Shown one piece after another: positions 36,274 to 45,129 of a stretch of DNA of 59,012 nucleotides. The position numbers and the translations under genes were made by a program. The notes under the pieces are model-generated. The model was not told the origin of the DNA. It saw only the letters and a program-made list of their open reading frames with translations, and did not search any database. The stretch spans positions 1 through 59,012 of the forward strand of contig NZ_WHOB01000066.1 in assembly GCF_013141775.1 (NCBI RefSeq). Reading direction: 5' to 3'. The number at the start of each line of letters is the position of its first letter. Within the stretch, counting starts at the first letter, position 1. This DNA comes from Paenibacillus phytohabitans. Lineage in GTDB: Bacteria > Bacillota > Bacilli > Paenibacillales > Paenibacillaceae.

Positions 36274-36693
36274 TCATAAACCGACAACGATCCCTAGCAA
36301 CCCCAAAGTAAGGAAAGGTGCCAGAGGCACTGAATGCGTAACCCCCAATGACAGCAGCTTTCTTCCCCCTTGGTACACAAAAACAAAAATGCACATTAAC
36401 AACAGAGCTACCACCACTCGCTCCAGGCCGATGACTAATCCAACCAGTACAACCAGTTTCACATCCCCGGCTCCCAAGGATCGGGGGCTGATCATAAAGA
36501 TTAGGAAAAACACTGCACCTGTGATCAGCCCCCATAAATATTCCGGACTAGACACGATCCTAAACACAAGCAAAACTAAAATTGCTGGATACGTCAGCTT
36601 ATTGGAAATCCGACGCTCCTTAATATCGGTGTAACTGAACCAGCAGCAAAGCATGATTAGACTCATTATTAGCAACATGTTTACTATGGCCAT
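36274..36693 (-). CDS. tadV: Type IV prepilin peptidase, TadV/CpaA type
   Basis: A 139-residue integral membrane aspartic protease (A24) that cleaves the leader of Flp-type pilins and pseudopilins. The two catalytic aspartates are in SYTDIKERRISN (first) and GAGDVKLVVL (second). There are about five hydrophobic segments, and the methyltransferase domain of larger PilD enzymes is absent, as is normal for TadV/CpaA. It lies downstream of and in the same orientation as the Tad genes at 46907-52569, although separated from them by about 10 kb. Confidence 0.85.
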   Translation of the reverse strand: MAIVNMLLIMSLIMLCCWFSYTDIKERRISNKLTYPAILVLLVFRIVSSPEYLWGLITGAVFFLIFMISPRSLGAGDVKLVVLVGLVIGLERVVVALLLMCIFVFVYQGGRKLLSLGVTHSVPLAPFLTLGLLGIVVGL

Positions 36694-36812
36694 AACTTTA
36701 TACTCCTAGATCCGGGAATAGCAGCTGTAAGCCACAGATAAGTATAGCTTCCACCAGCGAACATAAATTAGGTATCATAATTTCCTCCTTCAGTGAGCCC
36801 TCACGGGACTCA

Positions 36813-36846
36813 CAAGCAAAACCCCACCGCGAACGATGGGGTAAGC
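36813..36846 (-). terminator. Terminator hairpin with UUCG loop
   Basis: Read on the minus strand, CCCCATCG and CGGTGGGG pair around a TTCG tetraloop and are followed by TTTTGCTTG. It lies about ten bases after the stop of the exported protein at 36857. The core resembles the palindrome at 19720-19759. Confidence 0.7.
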
Positions 36847-36856
36847 TACATTAAAT

Positions 36857-39247
36857 TCAGTTTGTCCGTCTTACATTCTGTACATCATCATACATGCTGC
36901 CGTAGATTTCTACTTGTTTCGTAATACAAGTCACCAAGCCATTCATTCCTGCAGGATCGGTTGAAATCTTGATCCTGTAATAGCCGTCTGGAGCATTCAT
37001 AGATGTCATGTACTTCCGGCTCTGATAGACTTTGCCGGAGTCGGAGGTAATCTTGGTCAATGGTAACTCCCAGGTGGCATTATTGCGGTCCCCGCTGGTC
37101 TTCTCCAGTTTGACTTGGCGTTCGTACTTCCAGTTTGAATCATAGAAGGTAGCATACACTGCATCGGGACCATAATAGGTTCCCCCTAACGGATATGCCG
37201 TTCCTTCCAGACCAGCAGGGATTTTGGTCTCCCAATTCGTGGTGTAGGTTGTATTTACTTTCAGCTCAATACCGTAACCGGCTCTTGTAATTGCATTGGC
37301 ATCCTTTCCGCTTTTCTTGGCGTAGGGAATAATCTCCCAGGAACCACGGCTGTCCCTATCCGTCTCTTTGGGGTGATTGAGATCTGTCGCTATGCCTTGC
37401 TTGGTGCTTACTTCGGCAGAGATTTTCAGATTCTCCTGGTACGTTACAGGAGTGCTGCTCCAGTTAGGGTCACCGTAGTCTGTGTAATAGTCAGTGAAAT
37501 AGTGAGTCTTACCATCTGCCGTTGTATAGCTAGAAGTGTAATACTTTGTTGGATATCCAGTGATCACTGGATAGGACACTGACCATTCACCAGCAGCCTC
37601 AGGCTGATTACACTCGCTCCCACTTCCTGAAGCTCCTGAGACAACACTGCAGCCTGTCGTGACTATATTATTGCTCCGATTCTGATCCGTCTTCTCTTTC
37701 TCGGGATCTACGGAGAGCGTAAGGTTGTGGACCCCTGTCGAGTTGCCTGTCCAATTAAAAGGCCCTACGGTTAGCGTCTGACCTGCAGCAAAAGATTTTC
37801 GCGTCTCATAGATTTTGCTGGCGTTATCATACAAGCGAATGAGCACATCATTCTGCCCAGCTGCGCTGTCATTCTTGACCTTTCCGGTGATGCTGGACTG
37901 ACCGCCCTTGGTAATGGAATCCGGCGAAGCAGTGATCGATACCGCAATCAGATCAGCCTTCGGAGCCACACGTTCAATCATCCATTCCCCATGTAGCATA
38001 TTGTTGTTGTAAGCCGCCGCTGGTGACTCCAGCGCCCGATCCTGATGGACAGGATTGTTAATTGTAGCGTCTACTTTGATATAGTACTTCCCCGGATCAT
38101 CACCAATCTCGACTTTGCCAAGCATGTAATTGAATTCTTGGCCATTCGTTATCGTCGCTGGAAGTGAGCTGTACATCGAGGCCAGCGAAAACTCTGCGGT
38201 AAGCACACCGCCAATCTTGACTGCAGCATTCATTGGCATTCCTCGTGTATTCACATAATCGGAAGCCATGATATCATCACCGTCATACCGGAACTTCACC
38301 CAGAGCTGTCCGCCGTCCGTGAGCGTCAGCTTCGTAGGCACGAAGTCTAGTGCTTGCTCATCTGGGAGCGTAATACTCTTAATCGCTGTCCGGCCATAAC
38401 CATCATCCACGATGATATCTACATCTTTACCAAGGACTTTGGAGATATCCTTTGCATTCACGCTTACATTGCCGTCATAGCTCGGTTCAGTGGTGTGGAT
38501 TAGTTTACCGTCTGTCAGACTAACCACTTTGGATAAGTCCGGAAATGCCCCCTTAGGTGCTGCAATGACCCGAATGTCCCGTTCGGAATAACCATAGGAG
38601 GAAAATGCAACATTCAATGCGTTTCCCTGGGATACTGTTAATTTAGGCCAAGGAGAAACATCATAGAGCGCTCGGTAGGAGTCAGAACTGATCTTTTGGG
38701 TGCTGTTGAACTTTATCCCCATGCGCGGGACAATGCCGGATGTGCGGAGGAACGGAAAGGCATTCCTGAGAATATAGTAGTATTCGTGTCCTGATTTAAA
38801 AATGGGATCTTTAGCAGTTTGAACAAACCGATCACTGAAATATTTCCGCTGTTTAGTTTCAATCGGTTGACCCGACCAAATAGAGTCAAACAAATCACCA
38901 AGAGCTGCTTCACTTTTAAAAACCAATCCAAAGCCATTCTCCTTACTAAAATTCTCATCGACAGGAGTTTTCTTTACATTAAAGACATCGTAATTAGGGA
39001 CTATTCTTGTCTGCCCATCTGCGAATGTGAACAATCCAGCCCATTGGTACAGCTGCCACGGGTTATTTTCCACTTGTCTTTCTAATGCAGGGACAAAACC
39101 ATTGAAATTTTCTCCCTCCAGGCCATATTCCCATGACGGAGTATATGGATACAACATCGGTGTTCCCGCTGCAGCAGCCACCGGGACCAGTTGCAATATT
39201 ACAGCAATTATTAATAGAAAAGCTTTTCCTAGCTTTTGTTTTCTCAT
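36857..39247 (-). CDS. Large exported protein with CARDB-like domain
   Basis: A 796-residue protein with a signal peptide (MRKQKLGKAFLLIIAVILQ, cleavage near AAAAG). Residues 30-410 are unassigned, mostly beta. Residues 420-535 form a CARDB-type Ig fold (ADLIAVSITASPDSITKGG, VKNDSAAGQNDVLIRLY, SVDPEKEKTDQNRSNN). The C-terminal part is Tyr/Thr-rich (KYYTSSYTTADGKTHYFTD). It has no LPXTG or WxL signal. It is flanked by the prepilin peptidase and the stalk-domain gene, so it is probably a secreted or surface component of this locus. Confidence 0.72.
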   Translation of the reverse strand: MRKQKLGKAFLLIIAVILQLVPVAAAAGTPMLYPYTPSWEYGLEGENFNGFVPALERQVENNPWQLYQWAGLFTFADGQTRIVPNYDVFNVKKTPVDENFSKENGFGLVFKSEAALGDLFDSIWSGQPIETKQRKYFSDRFVQTAKDPIFKSGHEYYYILRNAFPFLRTSGIVPRMGIKFNSTQKISSDSYRALYDVSPWPKLTVSQGNALNVAFSSYGYSERDIRVIAAPKGAFPDLSKVVSLTDGKLIHTTEPSYDGNVSVNAKDISKVLGKDVDIIVDDGYGRTAIKSITLPDEQALDFVPTKLTLTDGGQLWVKFRYDGDDIMASDYVNTRGMPMNAAVKIGGVLTAEFSLASMYSSLPATITNGQEFNYMLGKVEIGDDPGKYYIKVDATINNPVHQDRALESPAAAYNNNMLHGEWMIERVAPKADLIAVSITASPDSITKGGQSSITGKVKNDSAAGQNDVLIRLYDNASKIYETRKSFAAGQTLTVGPFNWTGNSTGVHNLTLSVDPEKEKTDQNRSNNIVTTGCSVVSGASGSGSECNQPEAAGEWSVSYPVITGYPTKYYTSSYTTADGKTHYFTDYYTDYGDPNWSSTPVTYQENLKISAEVSTKQGIATDLNHPKETDRDSRGSWEIIPYAKKSGKDANAITRAGYGIELKVNTTYTTNWETKIPAGLEGTAYPLGGTYYGPDAVYATFYDSNWKYERQVKLEKTSGDRNNATWELPLTKITSDSGKVYQSRKYMTSMNAPDGYYRIKISTDPAGMNGLVTCITKQVEIYGSMYDDVQNVRRTN

Positions 39248-39275
39248 AATTCTCCCTCCATTCGGATACTATTTC

Positions 39276-39314
39276 AAAAAAAAGAGCCTGCCGCATTTAG
39301 CGAATCAGACTCTT
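39276..39314 (-). terminator. Rho-independent terminator
   Basis: AAGAGTCTG and CAGGCTCTT pair over nine base pairs (39282-39290 with 39306-39314), with an inner CGC/GCG. They are followed on the minus strand by eight T. It ends the 40586-39370 operon. Confidence 0.85.
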
Positions 39315-39369
39315 GTAAAAAGTTATATTAAGCACATATGATCACCGATATTCACCCTTAAGTTTCATC

Positions 39370-40266
39370 TTACTTTAGAGACTTGGCCTTCTGAATAACT
39401 TCAGTCAAAGTTGCTCCACTATTCCCCTTCCCAAAGACTACTACATCATTTGTAATTGCCCCAAAGAGCAGGGCCATATCCTCATTGTATTTTGTATCTA
39501 AAGCTATGGCGTATCCTTCCCAACTATCACCAGACGTTTCAGCCTTGGATAGCGAGATTAGACCTGCATTCTTACCGATAGGAAATGAGTATGATTTACC
39601 TGGCTCAAGCTTATATGATTTACCCCCAACAGGACCGTCATAGTCACCACTAGCTTCTTTAGGCAAAGTAAAACTTAGTTTACCGCCAGATACTCGCATA
39701 TTATCGACAAACAGAGCCTTACCCAGCTCTGTCTCACGAGGCCACTCAAAACCGACTTTAAACATGTTATTCCCACCCACAGCAGGCGTCGCCGTAGGGG
39801 AAGGACTCGCTACCGGTGTTGCAGATGCTCCTGTCGTAATCGTCACCAGACGTTTTTCTTGATTCCAACCCACCTCAGCACCGAGGGCCTCCGACACAAA
39901 CCGCAAGGGTACATAGGTACGGTTCTGCTGCAGACGCGCAGGTACATCCAGCTTCTGCAGCACAGAATCAACCGTTACAGTATCGCTGTTGATCTTCATC
40001 AGGATTTTCTTCGGACCTAACTCAATGGTTACGGATCTATCGAGGCTATAGCCCACCTTCGCTCCCAACGCTTCACTGACGAACCGGATCGGTATCATGA
40101 CCCGGTTATTCTCATAGTACGGCTTCGCGTCCGGGAATCTGAGCGCTGTTCCATTGACCTGTACCGAAACCGTGACTTGGGCTGCAGAGGCGACACTCGC
40201 CACCAAACCTAACAACATAACCATGGTTAGAATCGCACTGCTAAATCTTAACCGAATGGATCTCAT
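39370..40266 (-). CDS. Exported copper-amine-oxidase N-terminal (stalk) domain protein
   Basis: A 298-residue protein. It has a signal peptide (LRFSSAILTMVMLLGLVAS) and then two stalk-domain motifs: NNRVMIPIRFVSEALGAKVGY and QNRTYVPLRFVSEALGAEVGW, each shown in part. A Ser/Pro/Thr linker (VASPSPTATPAVGG) leads to a C-terminal beta domain (residues 170-298) that I do not recognise. Stalk domains are common in Paenibacillus wall-associated proteins. Its start overlaps the upstream regulator gene by four bases. Confidence 0.82.
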   Translation of the reverse strand: MRSIRLRFSSAILTMVMLLGLVASVASAAQVTVSVQVNGTALRFPDAKPYYENNRVMIPIRFVSEALGAKVGYSLDRSVTIELGPKKILMKINSDTVTVDSVLQKLDVPARLQQNRTYVPLRFVSEALGAEVGWNQEKRLVTITTGASATPVASPSPTATPAVGGNNMFKVGFEWPRETELGKALFVDNMRVSGGKLSFTLPKEASGDYDGPVGGKSYKLEPGKSYSFPIGKNAGLISLSKAETSGDSWEGYAIALDTKYNEDMALLFGAITNDVVVFGKGNSGATLTEVIQKAKSLK

Positions 40267-40586
40267 TCATCTTCACTCCCTGTTTTTGTTTTCATACTCC
40301 GTATCAACGAAAGAAGCAAGCTAAGGGTTTGCTGTAGATCCTCTGTCCCTTTTAATAAAGTGGTCTCGTTTTCTTCAAGCAATTGCCTCCACTCCGGACT
40401 CCAAAAATACCGTGTTTCCTCTTCGTTGAGTCGGGAGATTGCTTCACGCACGGCTGCAGGCCTTTTGACATTATGTTTAAGGCAATAGTTGTCCAATATC
40501 GTCTCAGTAGTTTTGTCCATCTTTACAGATAGTTGTTCACTTTTTGGATTGACAGAAGGCGGTCTGCCCATTTTTTTAGCAGCCAT
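40263..40586 (-). CDS. Ribbon-helix-helix (CopG-like) DNA-binding protein
   Basis: A 107-residue protein. The N-terminus GRPPSVNPKSEQLSVKMD then TETILDNYCLKHNVKRPAAVREAISRL fits a ribbon-helix-helix domain with preceding basic arm. Residues 60-107 form a helical tail. It overlaps the exported stalk-domain gene (ATGA), which is an unusual pairing for such a repressor. It is likely to regulate its own operon or the neighbouring surface genes. Confidence 0.7.
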   Translation of the reverse strand: MAAKKMGRPPSVNPKSEQLSVKMDKTTETILDNYCLKHNVKRPAAVREAISRLNEEETRYFWSPEWRQLLEENETTLLKGTEDLQQTLSLLLSLIRSMKTKTGSEDE

Positions 40587-40725
40587 TGAGATTCACATCC
40601 TACATTTTGAGTTTCTTTTACACTAACATAATGATTTCATTATGTAAACCCAAATTTATCCTAATTATCTAGTTTTATGTCCCCCTCCCTCCTCTCCCCC
40701 GCCGCACCTTAACACTGAAAAAGGC

Positions 40726-40752
40726 AAAATAAAAAGCCCCTCAGCGGCGCTT
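40726..40752 (-). terminator. Probable terminator of the toxin-antitoxin pair
   Basis: AAGCGCC and GGGGCTT arms (40746-40752 with 40734-40740, one mismatch) are followed on the minus strand by TTTTTATTTT. It lies about 95 bases beyond the Doc stop. The rest of 40587-40846 shows nothing recognisable. Confidence 0.55.
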
Positions 40753-40846
40753 GTGTCGTGATGCTATTCATATCCCCTGCCTTCATTATCCTACAGAACA
40801 AGCATACAGCCTTTATTCAAGACAAACGTATGCAAAAAGCATGGAA

Positions 40847-41236
40847 TTACCCGTTCTTGTACGAGTTCTTCTCTAACCATGTTGCTAAGGGATGAATACC
40901 TATTTTTTTGGTTGCGATCTGGATCGCAACGTTAAAGAGTTCCTCGGGGTCTGCATCCAGTTCAACTCCGTTCATCCCGAGAAAGACATACGTTACCAGG
41001 ACTCCCGTCCTTTTATTGGCATCATAAAAACAATGGGATGAAATTAAACCGTCCATCAAAACAGCAGCTTTCAAAAATAAACCGGGATACTGCTCCTCTC
41101 CGAAGACCACACTAAAAGGCTTCTCGGAAATGAAGTCAAGATATCCCGGTTCTCTGATTCCGGCCAACCCGTTCGATTCGGCCAGTTCTGCATCATGAAT
41201 TTCGATAATCTGTCGAGGTGTAAGTTGGATATACAT
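40847..41236 (-). CDS. doc: Doc/Fic-family toxin
   Basis: A 129-residue protein of the death-on-curing family. The Fic core reads HCFYDANKRTG, with His, Asn, Lys and Arg as in Doc, the kinase that phosphorylates EF-Tu. The N-terminal ITLE-like segment reads LTPRQIIEIHDAEL, and GLAGIREPGYLDFI is the usual Doc block. It starts one base inside the antitoxin stop (TAATG), so translation is coupled. Confidence 0.9.
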   Translation of the reverse strand: MYIQLTPRQIIEIHDAELAESNGLAGIREPGYLDFISEKPFSVVFGEEQYPGLFLKAAVLMDGLISSHCFYDANKRTGVLVTYVFLGMNGVELDADPEELFNVAIQIATKKIGIHPLATWLEKNSYKNG

Positions 41237-41382
41237 TAGTTCTTAGCCAACTTATCCAGGGTTTTTCTGTATTTCTTCATGCCCTTTTTTGCAAGCTTCA
41301 GAACCTCAGCATCGGAAGCCACTGGTTTGTTACCCTCTTGTTTCTGATCGATCATCTGTCCATCCTCCTTCTTCTCATCCAT
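41236..41382 (-). CDS. Antitoxin partner of Doc
   Basis: A 48-residue, highly charged protein starting at the ATG with GGGAGGA in front; an upstream start 15 codons earlier lacks a site. It ends LKLAKKGMKKYRKTLDKLAKN, a basic helix that could occupy the Doc groove. It has no visible Phd DNA-binding domain. The antitoxin role follows from position and coupling, not from recognised similarity. Confidence 0.7.
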   Translation of the reverse strand: MDEKKEDGQMIDQKQEGNKPVASDAEVLKLAKKGMKKYRKTLDKLAKN

Positions 41383-41412
41383 CAGAATTCCTCCCAGGCT
41401 AGACTTGGTGTA

Positions 41413-41444
41413 AAGTATATACCCCAATCATTCTATATATACTT
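41413..41444. promoter_or_regulatory. Inverted repeat in the doc operon promoter region, candidate operator
   Basis: AAGTATATA (41413-41421) and TATATACTT (41436-41444) form a perfect nine-base inverted repeat 14 bases apart, starting 31 bases upstream of the antitoxin ATG. The AT-rich arms may overlap a -10 element. The arrangement suits autoregulation by the toxin-antitoxin complex or a dimeric repressor. Confidence 0.5.
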
Positions 41445-41541
41445 GAGGATCGCAGGATGATATCACAGGTTTGATAATGATTATAGCATGTTAAGTCAAT
41501 TCAGCAACCGGCTCCACGCTTCCTTCGTTATAATTCATTAA

Positions 41542-41580
41542 ACAAAAAAACTGACCGTCCAAAATAGAAGACGATCAGTT
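41542..41580 (-). terminator. Strong terminator of the WxL operon
   Basis: An eleven-base-pair stem, AACTGATCGTC with GACGGTCAGTT (41570-41580 and 41549-41559), has one G-T pair. It is followed on the minus strand by seven T. It lies 12 bases after the stop at 41593. Confidence 0.9.
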
Positions 41581-41592
41581 CATATGGATGTC

Positions 41593-44355
41593 CTAGATTC
41601 CTGAAGCCAGCGTAAATGTGAACTGTGACCGGTAGGTCCCCACACGAAGGCCGGTCTTCGCTCCGGCTTGGTAGGCACTTCCGCTGCCTGCCGACACTAC
41701 CTCCACTTTGTCCGGAATCCGGAGCATGTAGCTCATCGGCAGCTGATATTGTCCCATACCCTGAAACGCTTCAGCTTTGGCAAGTACAACTGGCTCGCTA
41801 TTAAAGACATACGTTCCGTTAAGACTGAGCTTCATATCTTGTCCTACCAGCGTTGTGGTATCAGTAACATCCACGCTGAGGGCGGTTGAAGGCATCTTCA
41901 CCACCAGATTGCTTGTTCCCAGACTGTTATCAATCACGGGATCACTGACAAAATCGGTGATTCGGAGTGAATAGTTCCATCCTGCCCCGGTGCCGCGAGA
42001 ATCCTCAATCACAGAATTCGTGACGCTATTAATAACCTGATACTGGTTGGTCGTACCGATGGTCACGGTATCGAGCAATAATCCGTTGAATTGTGAACTG
42101 AACCCGCCGCCCAGGACTGTAAAGGAAATATCCTCAGACCCAATTGGACTGCCCCAGCCTGGATCAATAGTCGGCTGCGGTGTGGCCGTAGGGGCTACTG
42201 TCGGCACAGGTGTAGCGGTTGGTGTTACCGTTGGTATTGGTGTCGCTGTAGGCGCTACCGTTGGCGCTACAGTTGGCGCTACAGTCGGCATCGGAGTCGC
42301 GGTTGGCGTAGGTGCCACGGTTGGTATTGGCGTGGCTGTAGGTGCTGGCGTAGGACCATTCACCGCTTTGGCGTCTGACCCGAGAACATCACCAGACAGA
42401 TTGGTTACCCGCGTCTCCATCGAGTGTCCTCCGGCAGGTAATACCACCGGACCGGTGTAGGTCTGCCAACTGCCTCCATCGATTTGGATCTCAATGTTCA
42501 CATCCGGATGGGTTGTCCCACTTTCAACGGAAACATTCCCATTCCCTGCATCTACGATTCTCGGATAGCCTGCAGCAATAATGATCGGGTCATTCACAAC
42601 CGTAGACTCCAGCAAAGCACTGTACATGCCTCCGGCTGCTCCCGATCTTGCTTTGAAGGATACCGTTGTTTGTCCGGTTAGGGTTACTGGGGCCGTGTAC
42701 GCCAACCATGTGGTCCCCCCATCAACAGAGTATTCCCGTGTTGTAATATCTGTAGAAGAACCGTAATCTACCGAGAGAATATGATTATTGAATTTATCCA
42801 GCGTCTGTGTAAGGATAGGCGTCTCAAGCACAACTTGCACCGTATCCAGCCCGGTAATTTTAACTGACTTGTAGTTATTGGTTGGATTGCTGTATTTGTA
42901 GATGTACGACACATCATACACATCGCCTGTATCTGTCTGTGCATACATGCTGTATCCACCTTGCACCAATGACTGGACTCCTGTTACGGGGATTTTCACC
43001 TCTCCCGAGTTCATGCTGAATGCATTGGCCCACAGATCACCATTGTCTTTAAGTATCCACATCGGCAACTGGTAGGAAAGGGCACGCCACATATACGATG
43101 TGGTAGAACCCGAAGAGTACACTTCCTGGCTGAATCGCTTGCTTTGGAATTGCAATGGAGCAGTGACAATGTCCTTCACATTGTATATTTCTCCTGTAGG
43201 CCCGTTGATCTTCTGAACATCCGCATCCCGGACATACCAAAGGGATTTATCGGTCTTCAAGGCGATGGAATACTCGCCAACCGGCACATACTTCACCACA
43301 TTCGTCAATCGGCTAACCGGCGTGGCTGTATAAGGTGAGGTCCCTGGAAGAGCTACCGGATCTTTGAAGTTGGCAATGGTTACTCCGAAATTATACAAGG
43401 CTCCACTCATCAACGAATCAAAATGGAATTGCTCTCTCGCCGTACTCATATCTTTGTTACTGGCATATTTCACAGGGTCAATATAACTTACAGAATAGGA
43501 ATTGAGCTCTCCTACCGCCAACGTTGTTTTCTTCGCTGTCGTCTGGTTCGTCGCATAACTGGCACTAAACGGATCTCTCCCCCAATAATAAGTTTCCGTT
43601 CCGATCTGCGCTACAATGGTTTCCGAGGCATCCGTTAACTTCACGGTTTTCCCAGTCAGATCGGGTAAGCCGAGCACCTGCACGGGAGTAACCGTTTGTC
43701 CATTCACAGCTACAGAGGTATTGCCCAGCAACCCTCTGACGTTATCCCCATAGGCATATAATTTGTCCTTCGTTCTCACATAGGAAATGGCATTCCCTAA
43801 TTGAAAGAAATCTACAACGTTCTGCAATTGCCCGTAACTCGCGTCAATAACAGGAGCGATGTAGCCAATCCAGTAATTCGTATTCCCTACACCTAGCGAA
43901 CCACCCGTGTTAAACCCGGAAGCAAACAACGTTCCATCTTTCTTTAAGTACCGAACGGACATGTCATTTACCCAAATGTTCGATACATCAGCGATTGCTA
44001 ATTGCGTAAAGGTAGAAATCGCTCCAGTAGGCTTACCAACATACTGCCCATCTTTCGCCAATGCCCACACCGTGCCATCCTTCTTCAAGGCAACCGCTGC
44101 ATCATCACTTCCTACAAATGTATCCACATCGCTAAGTAGTAACGTGGCTTGGCCCGTGGTCTCCATTTTGTATACCTTACTGTTAATGAGCAGATAATTG
44201 GCTCCGTTATACGTGACAACGGATTGTAGCGGTGCGATAGAGGTCGCGGCATCCGCCTTTTCGATATGATTCGGGATAAAGGCCAGTGAAATCACCAGAA
44301 TTGCGATCATCAGCAGATGCAGACTTCTCATTTTTTTCGTTCGAACAACACTCAT
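41593..44355 (-). CDS. WxL-domain surface protein with RCC1-like propeller and PT-rich linker
   Basis: A 920-residue exported protein with a signal peptide (LHLLMIAILVISLAF, cleavage near ADAAT). Residues 40-500 hold diverged RCC1-type blades (ALKKDGTVWALAKDG, YLKKDGTLFASGFN, ILKDNGDLWANAF). Residues 510-660 hold two Ig-like segments (EYSVDGGTTWLAYTAPV). About 665-725 is a Pro/Thr/Ala/Val linker, and 735-920 is a WxL-type domain: SRGTGAGWNYSLRITDF carries the first motif, and the C-terminus VGTYRSQFTFTLASGI has Phe in place of the second Trp. WxL domains bind peptidoglycan and DUF916 partners. It is the last gene of the operon. Confidence 0.85.
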   Translation of the reverse strand: MSVVRTKKMRSLHLLMIAILVISLAFIPNHIEKADAATSIAPLQSVVTYNGANYLLINSKVYKMETTGQATLLLSDVDTFVGSDDAAVALKKDGTVWALAKDGQYVGKPTGAISTFTQLAIADVSNIWVNDMSVRYLKKDGTLFASGFNTGGSLGVGNTNYWIGYIAPVIDASYGQLQNVVDFFQLGNAISYVRTKDKLYAYGDNVRGLLGNTSVAVNGQTVTPVQVLGLPDLTGKTVKLTDASETIVAQIGTETYYWGRDPFSASYATNQTTAKKTTLAVGELNSYSVSYIDPVKYASNKDMSTAREQFHFDSLMSGALYNFGVTIANFKDPVALPGTSPYTATPVSRLTNVVKYVPVGEYSIALKTDKSLWYVRDADVQKINGPTGEIYNVKDIVTAPLQFQSKRFSQEVYSSGSTTSYMWRALSYQLPMWILKDNGDLWANAFSMNSGEVKIPVTGVQSLVQGGYSMYAQTDTGDVYDVSYIYKYSNPTNNYKSVKITGLDTVQVVLETPILTQTLDKFNNHILSVDYGSSTDITTREYSVDGGTTWLAYTAPVTLTGQTTVSFKARSGAAGGMYSALLESTVVNDPIIIAAGYPRIVDAGNGNVSVESGTTHPDVNIEIQIDGGSWQTYTGPVVLPAGGHSMETRVTNLSGDVLGSDAKAVNGPTPAPTATPIPTVAPTPTATPMPTVAPTVAPTVAPTATPIPTVTPTATPVPTVAPTATPQPTIDPGWGSPIGSEDISFTVLGGGFSSQFNGLLLDTVTIGTTNQYQVINSVTNSVIEDSRGTGAGWNYSLRITDFVSDPVIDNSLGTSNLVVKMPSTALSVDVTDTTTLVGQDMKLSLNGTYVFNSEPVVLAKAEAFQGMGQYQLPMSYMLRIPDKVEVVSAGSGSAYQAGAKTGLRVGTYRSQFTFTLASGI

Positions 44356-44406
44356 TAATTCATGCCACCTTTCTTATGAACCCTTTATTTATTTTCTCGC
44401 GATGGG

Positions 44407-44997
44407 TTAAATCCCTGCCGTGGCCGTGTAGGTAAATGTCGAGGTATACGTTCCTTGCAGGAGTCCCACATTCTGCCCATTGCTTCCCGAAATCAGCTTG
44501 GGAACATTCAAGGTATAGGCGATCCCGAACTGATGCGTACCTGCGCCTTCCGAAGGAATCACCCCCACAATCCGGCTATCCCCGGAGGACAACACCTGTT
44601 GATTGGCCAGTTCTCCTTTGGCTGCTGCAAAATCAATAGGCGTTCCTGTAATGGCGGTCTTGTACTGCGTGGAAAAAGATACGGACGATGCCGGAATGAC
44701 AAAATCAACGGCCTGTCCGCTCACCATCTTGGTCAGTTTGAAATCCGTGGCCCGGAGGACCACTCCCCATCCCGCTGCCGTACCGCGTGCATCCAGGACA
44801 TAGAGATTACTGTCTGCTGCTGACGTTTGGTTCTGCTTCAAATCAAGCGTGATATCCTTGAATGCGGGTTTCGTCTGGGTGATTTGAAGTCCCGCACCGG
44901 TCACTACTACTTCAGACTCATCTGTATCTGCAGCAAAGGCAGACATCGGGATGCTTAAGGCCATCAGCATAAACAAACCTACTAATACTTTCTTCAT
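44407..44997 (-). CDS. Small WxL-domain surface protein
   Basis: A 196-residue exported protein starting at the ATG with GAGGAGGAG upstream. The signal peptide (KKVLVGLFMLMALSIPMSAFA) is followed almost entirely by a WxL domain: LQITQTKPAF, DARGTAAGWGVVLRATDF (first motif), VGVIPSEGAGTHQFGI, and LLQGTYTSTFTYTATAGI (second motif, Tyr for Trp). It lies between the DUF916 gene and the RCC1-WxL gene, as in classic WxL clusters. Confidence 0.87.
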   Translation of the reverse strand: MKKVLVGLFMLMALSIPMSAFAADTDESEVVVTGAGLQITQTKPAFKDITLDLKQNQTSAADSNLYVLDARGTAAGWGVVLRATDFKLTKMVSGQAVDFVIPASSVSFSTQYKTAITGTPIDFAAAKGELANQQVLSSGDSRIVGVIPSEGAGTHQFGIAYTLNVPKLISGSNGQNVGLLQGTYTSTFTYTATAGI

Positions 44998-45082
44998 ATT
45001 GCTCCTCCTCAATCATTTATCGTGGTTAAATGGACGGACTACACGTTGAAAAGCATCTCCTCCTTTCAAAGAACCGAATGAG

Positions 45083-45114
45083 AACAGAAAAGCAGACCCC
45101 ATGAAGAGTCCGCT
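45083..45114 (-). terminator. Probable terminator between DUF916 and WxL genes
   Basis: AGCGGAC pairs with GTCTGCT (45108-45114 with 45091-45097, one G-T pair). On the minus strand TTTCTGTTC follows. It may cause partial termination within the cluster. Confidence 0.5.
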
Positions 45115-45129
45115 CTTTGTCCTGCCTTC

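Noticed and set aside
42047..42460. Plus-strand Val-Gly-Ala-rich frame
   Set aside because: Antisense of the Pro/Thr linker of the RCC1-WxL protein.
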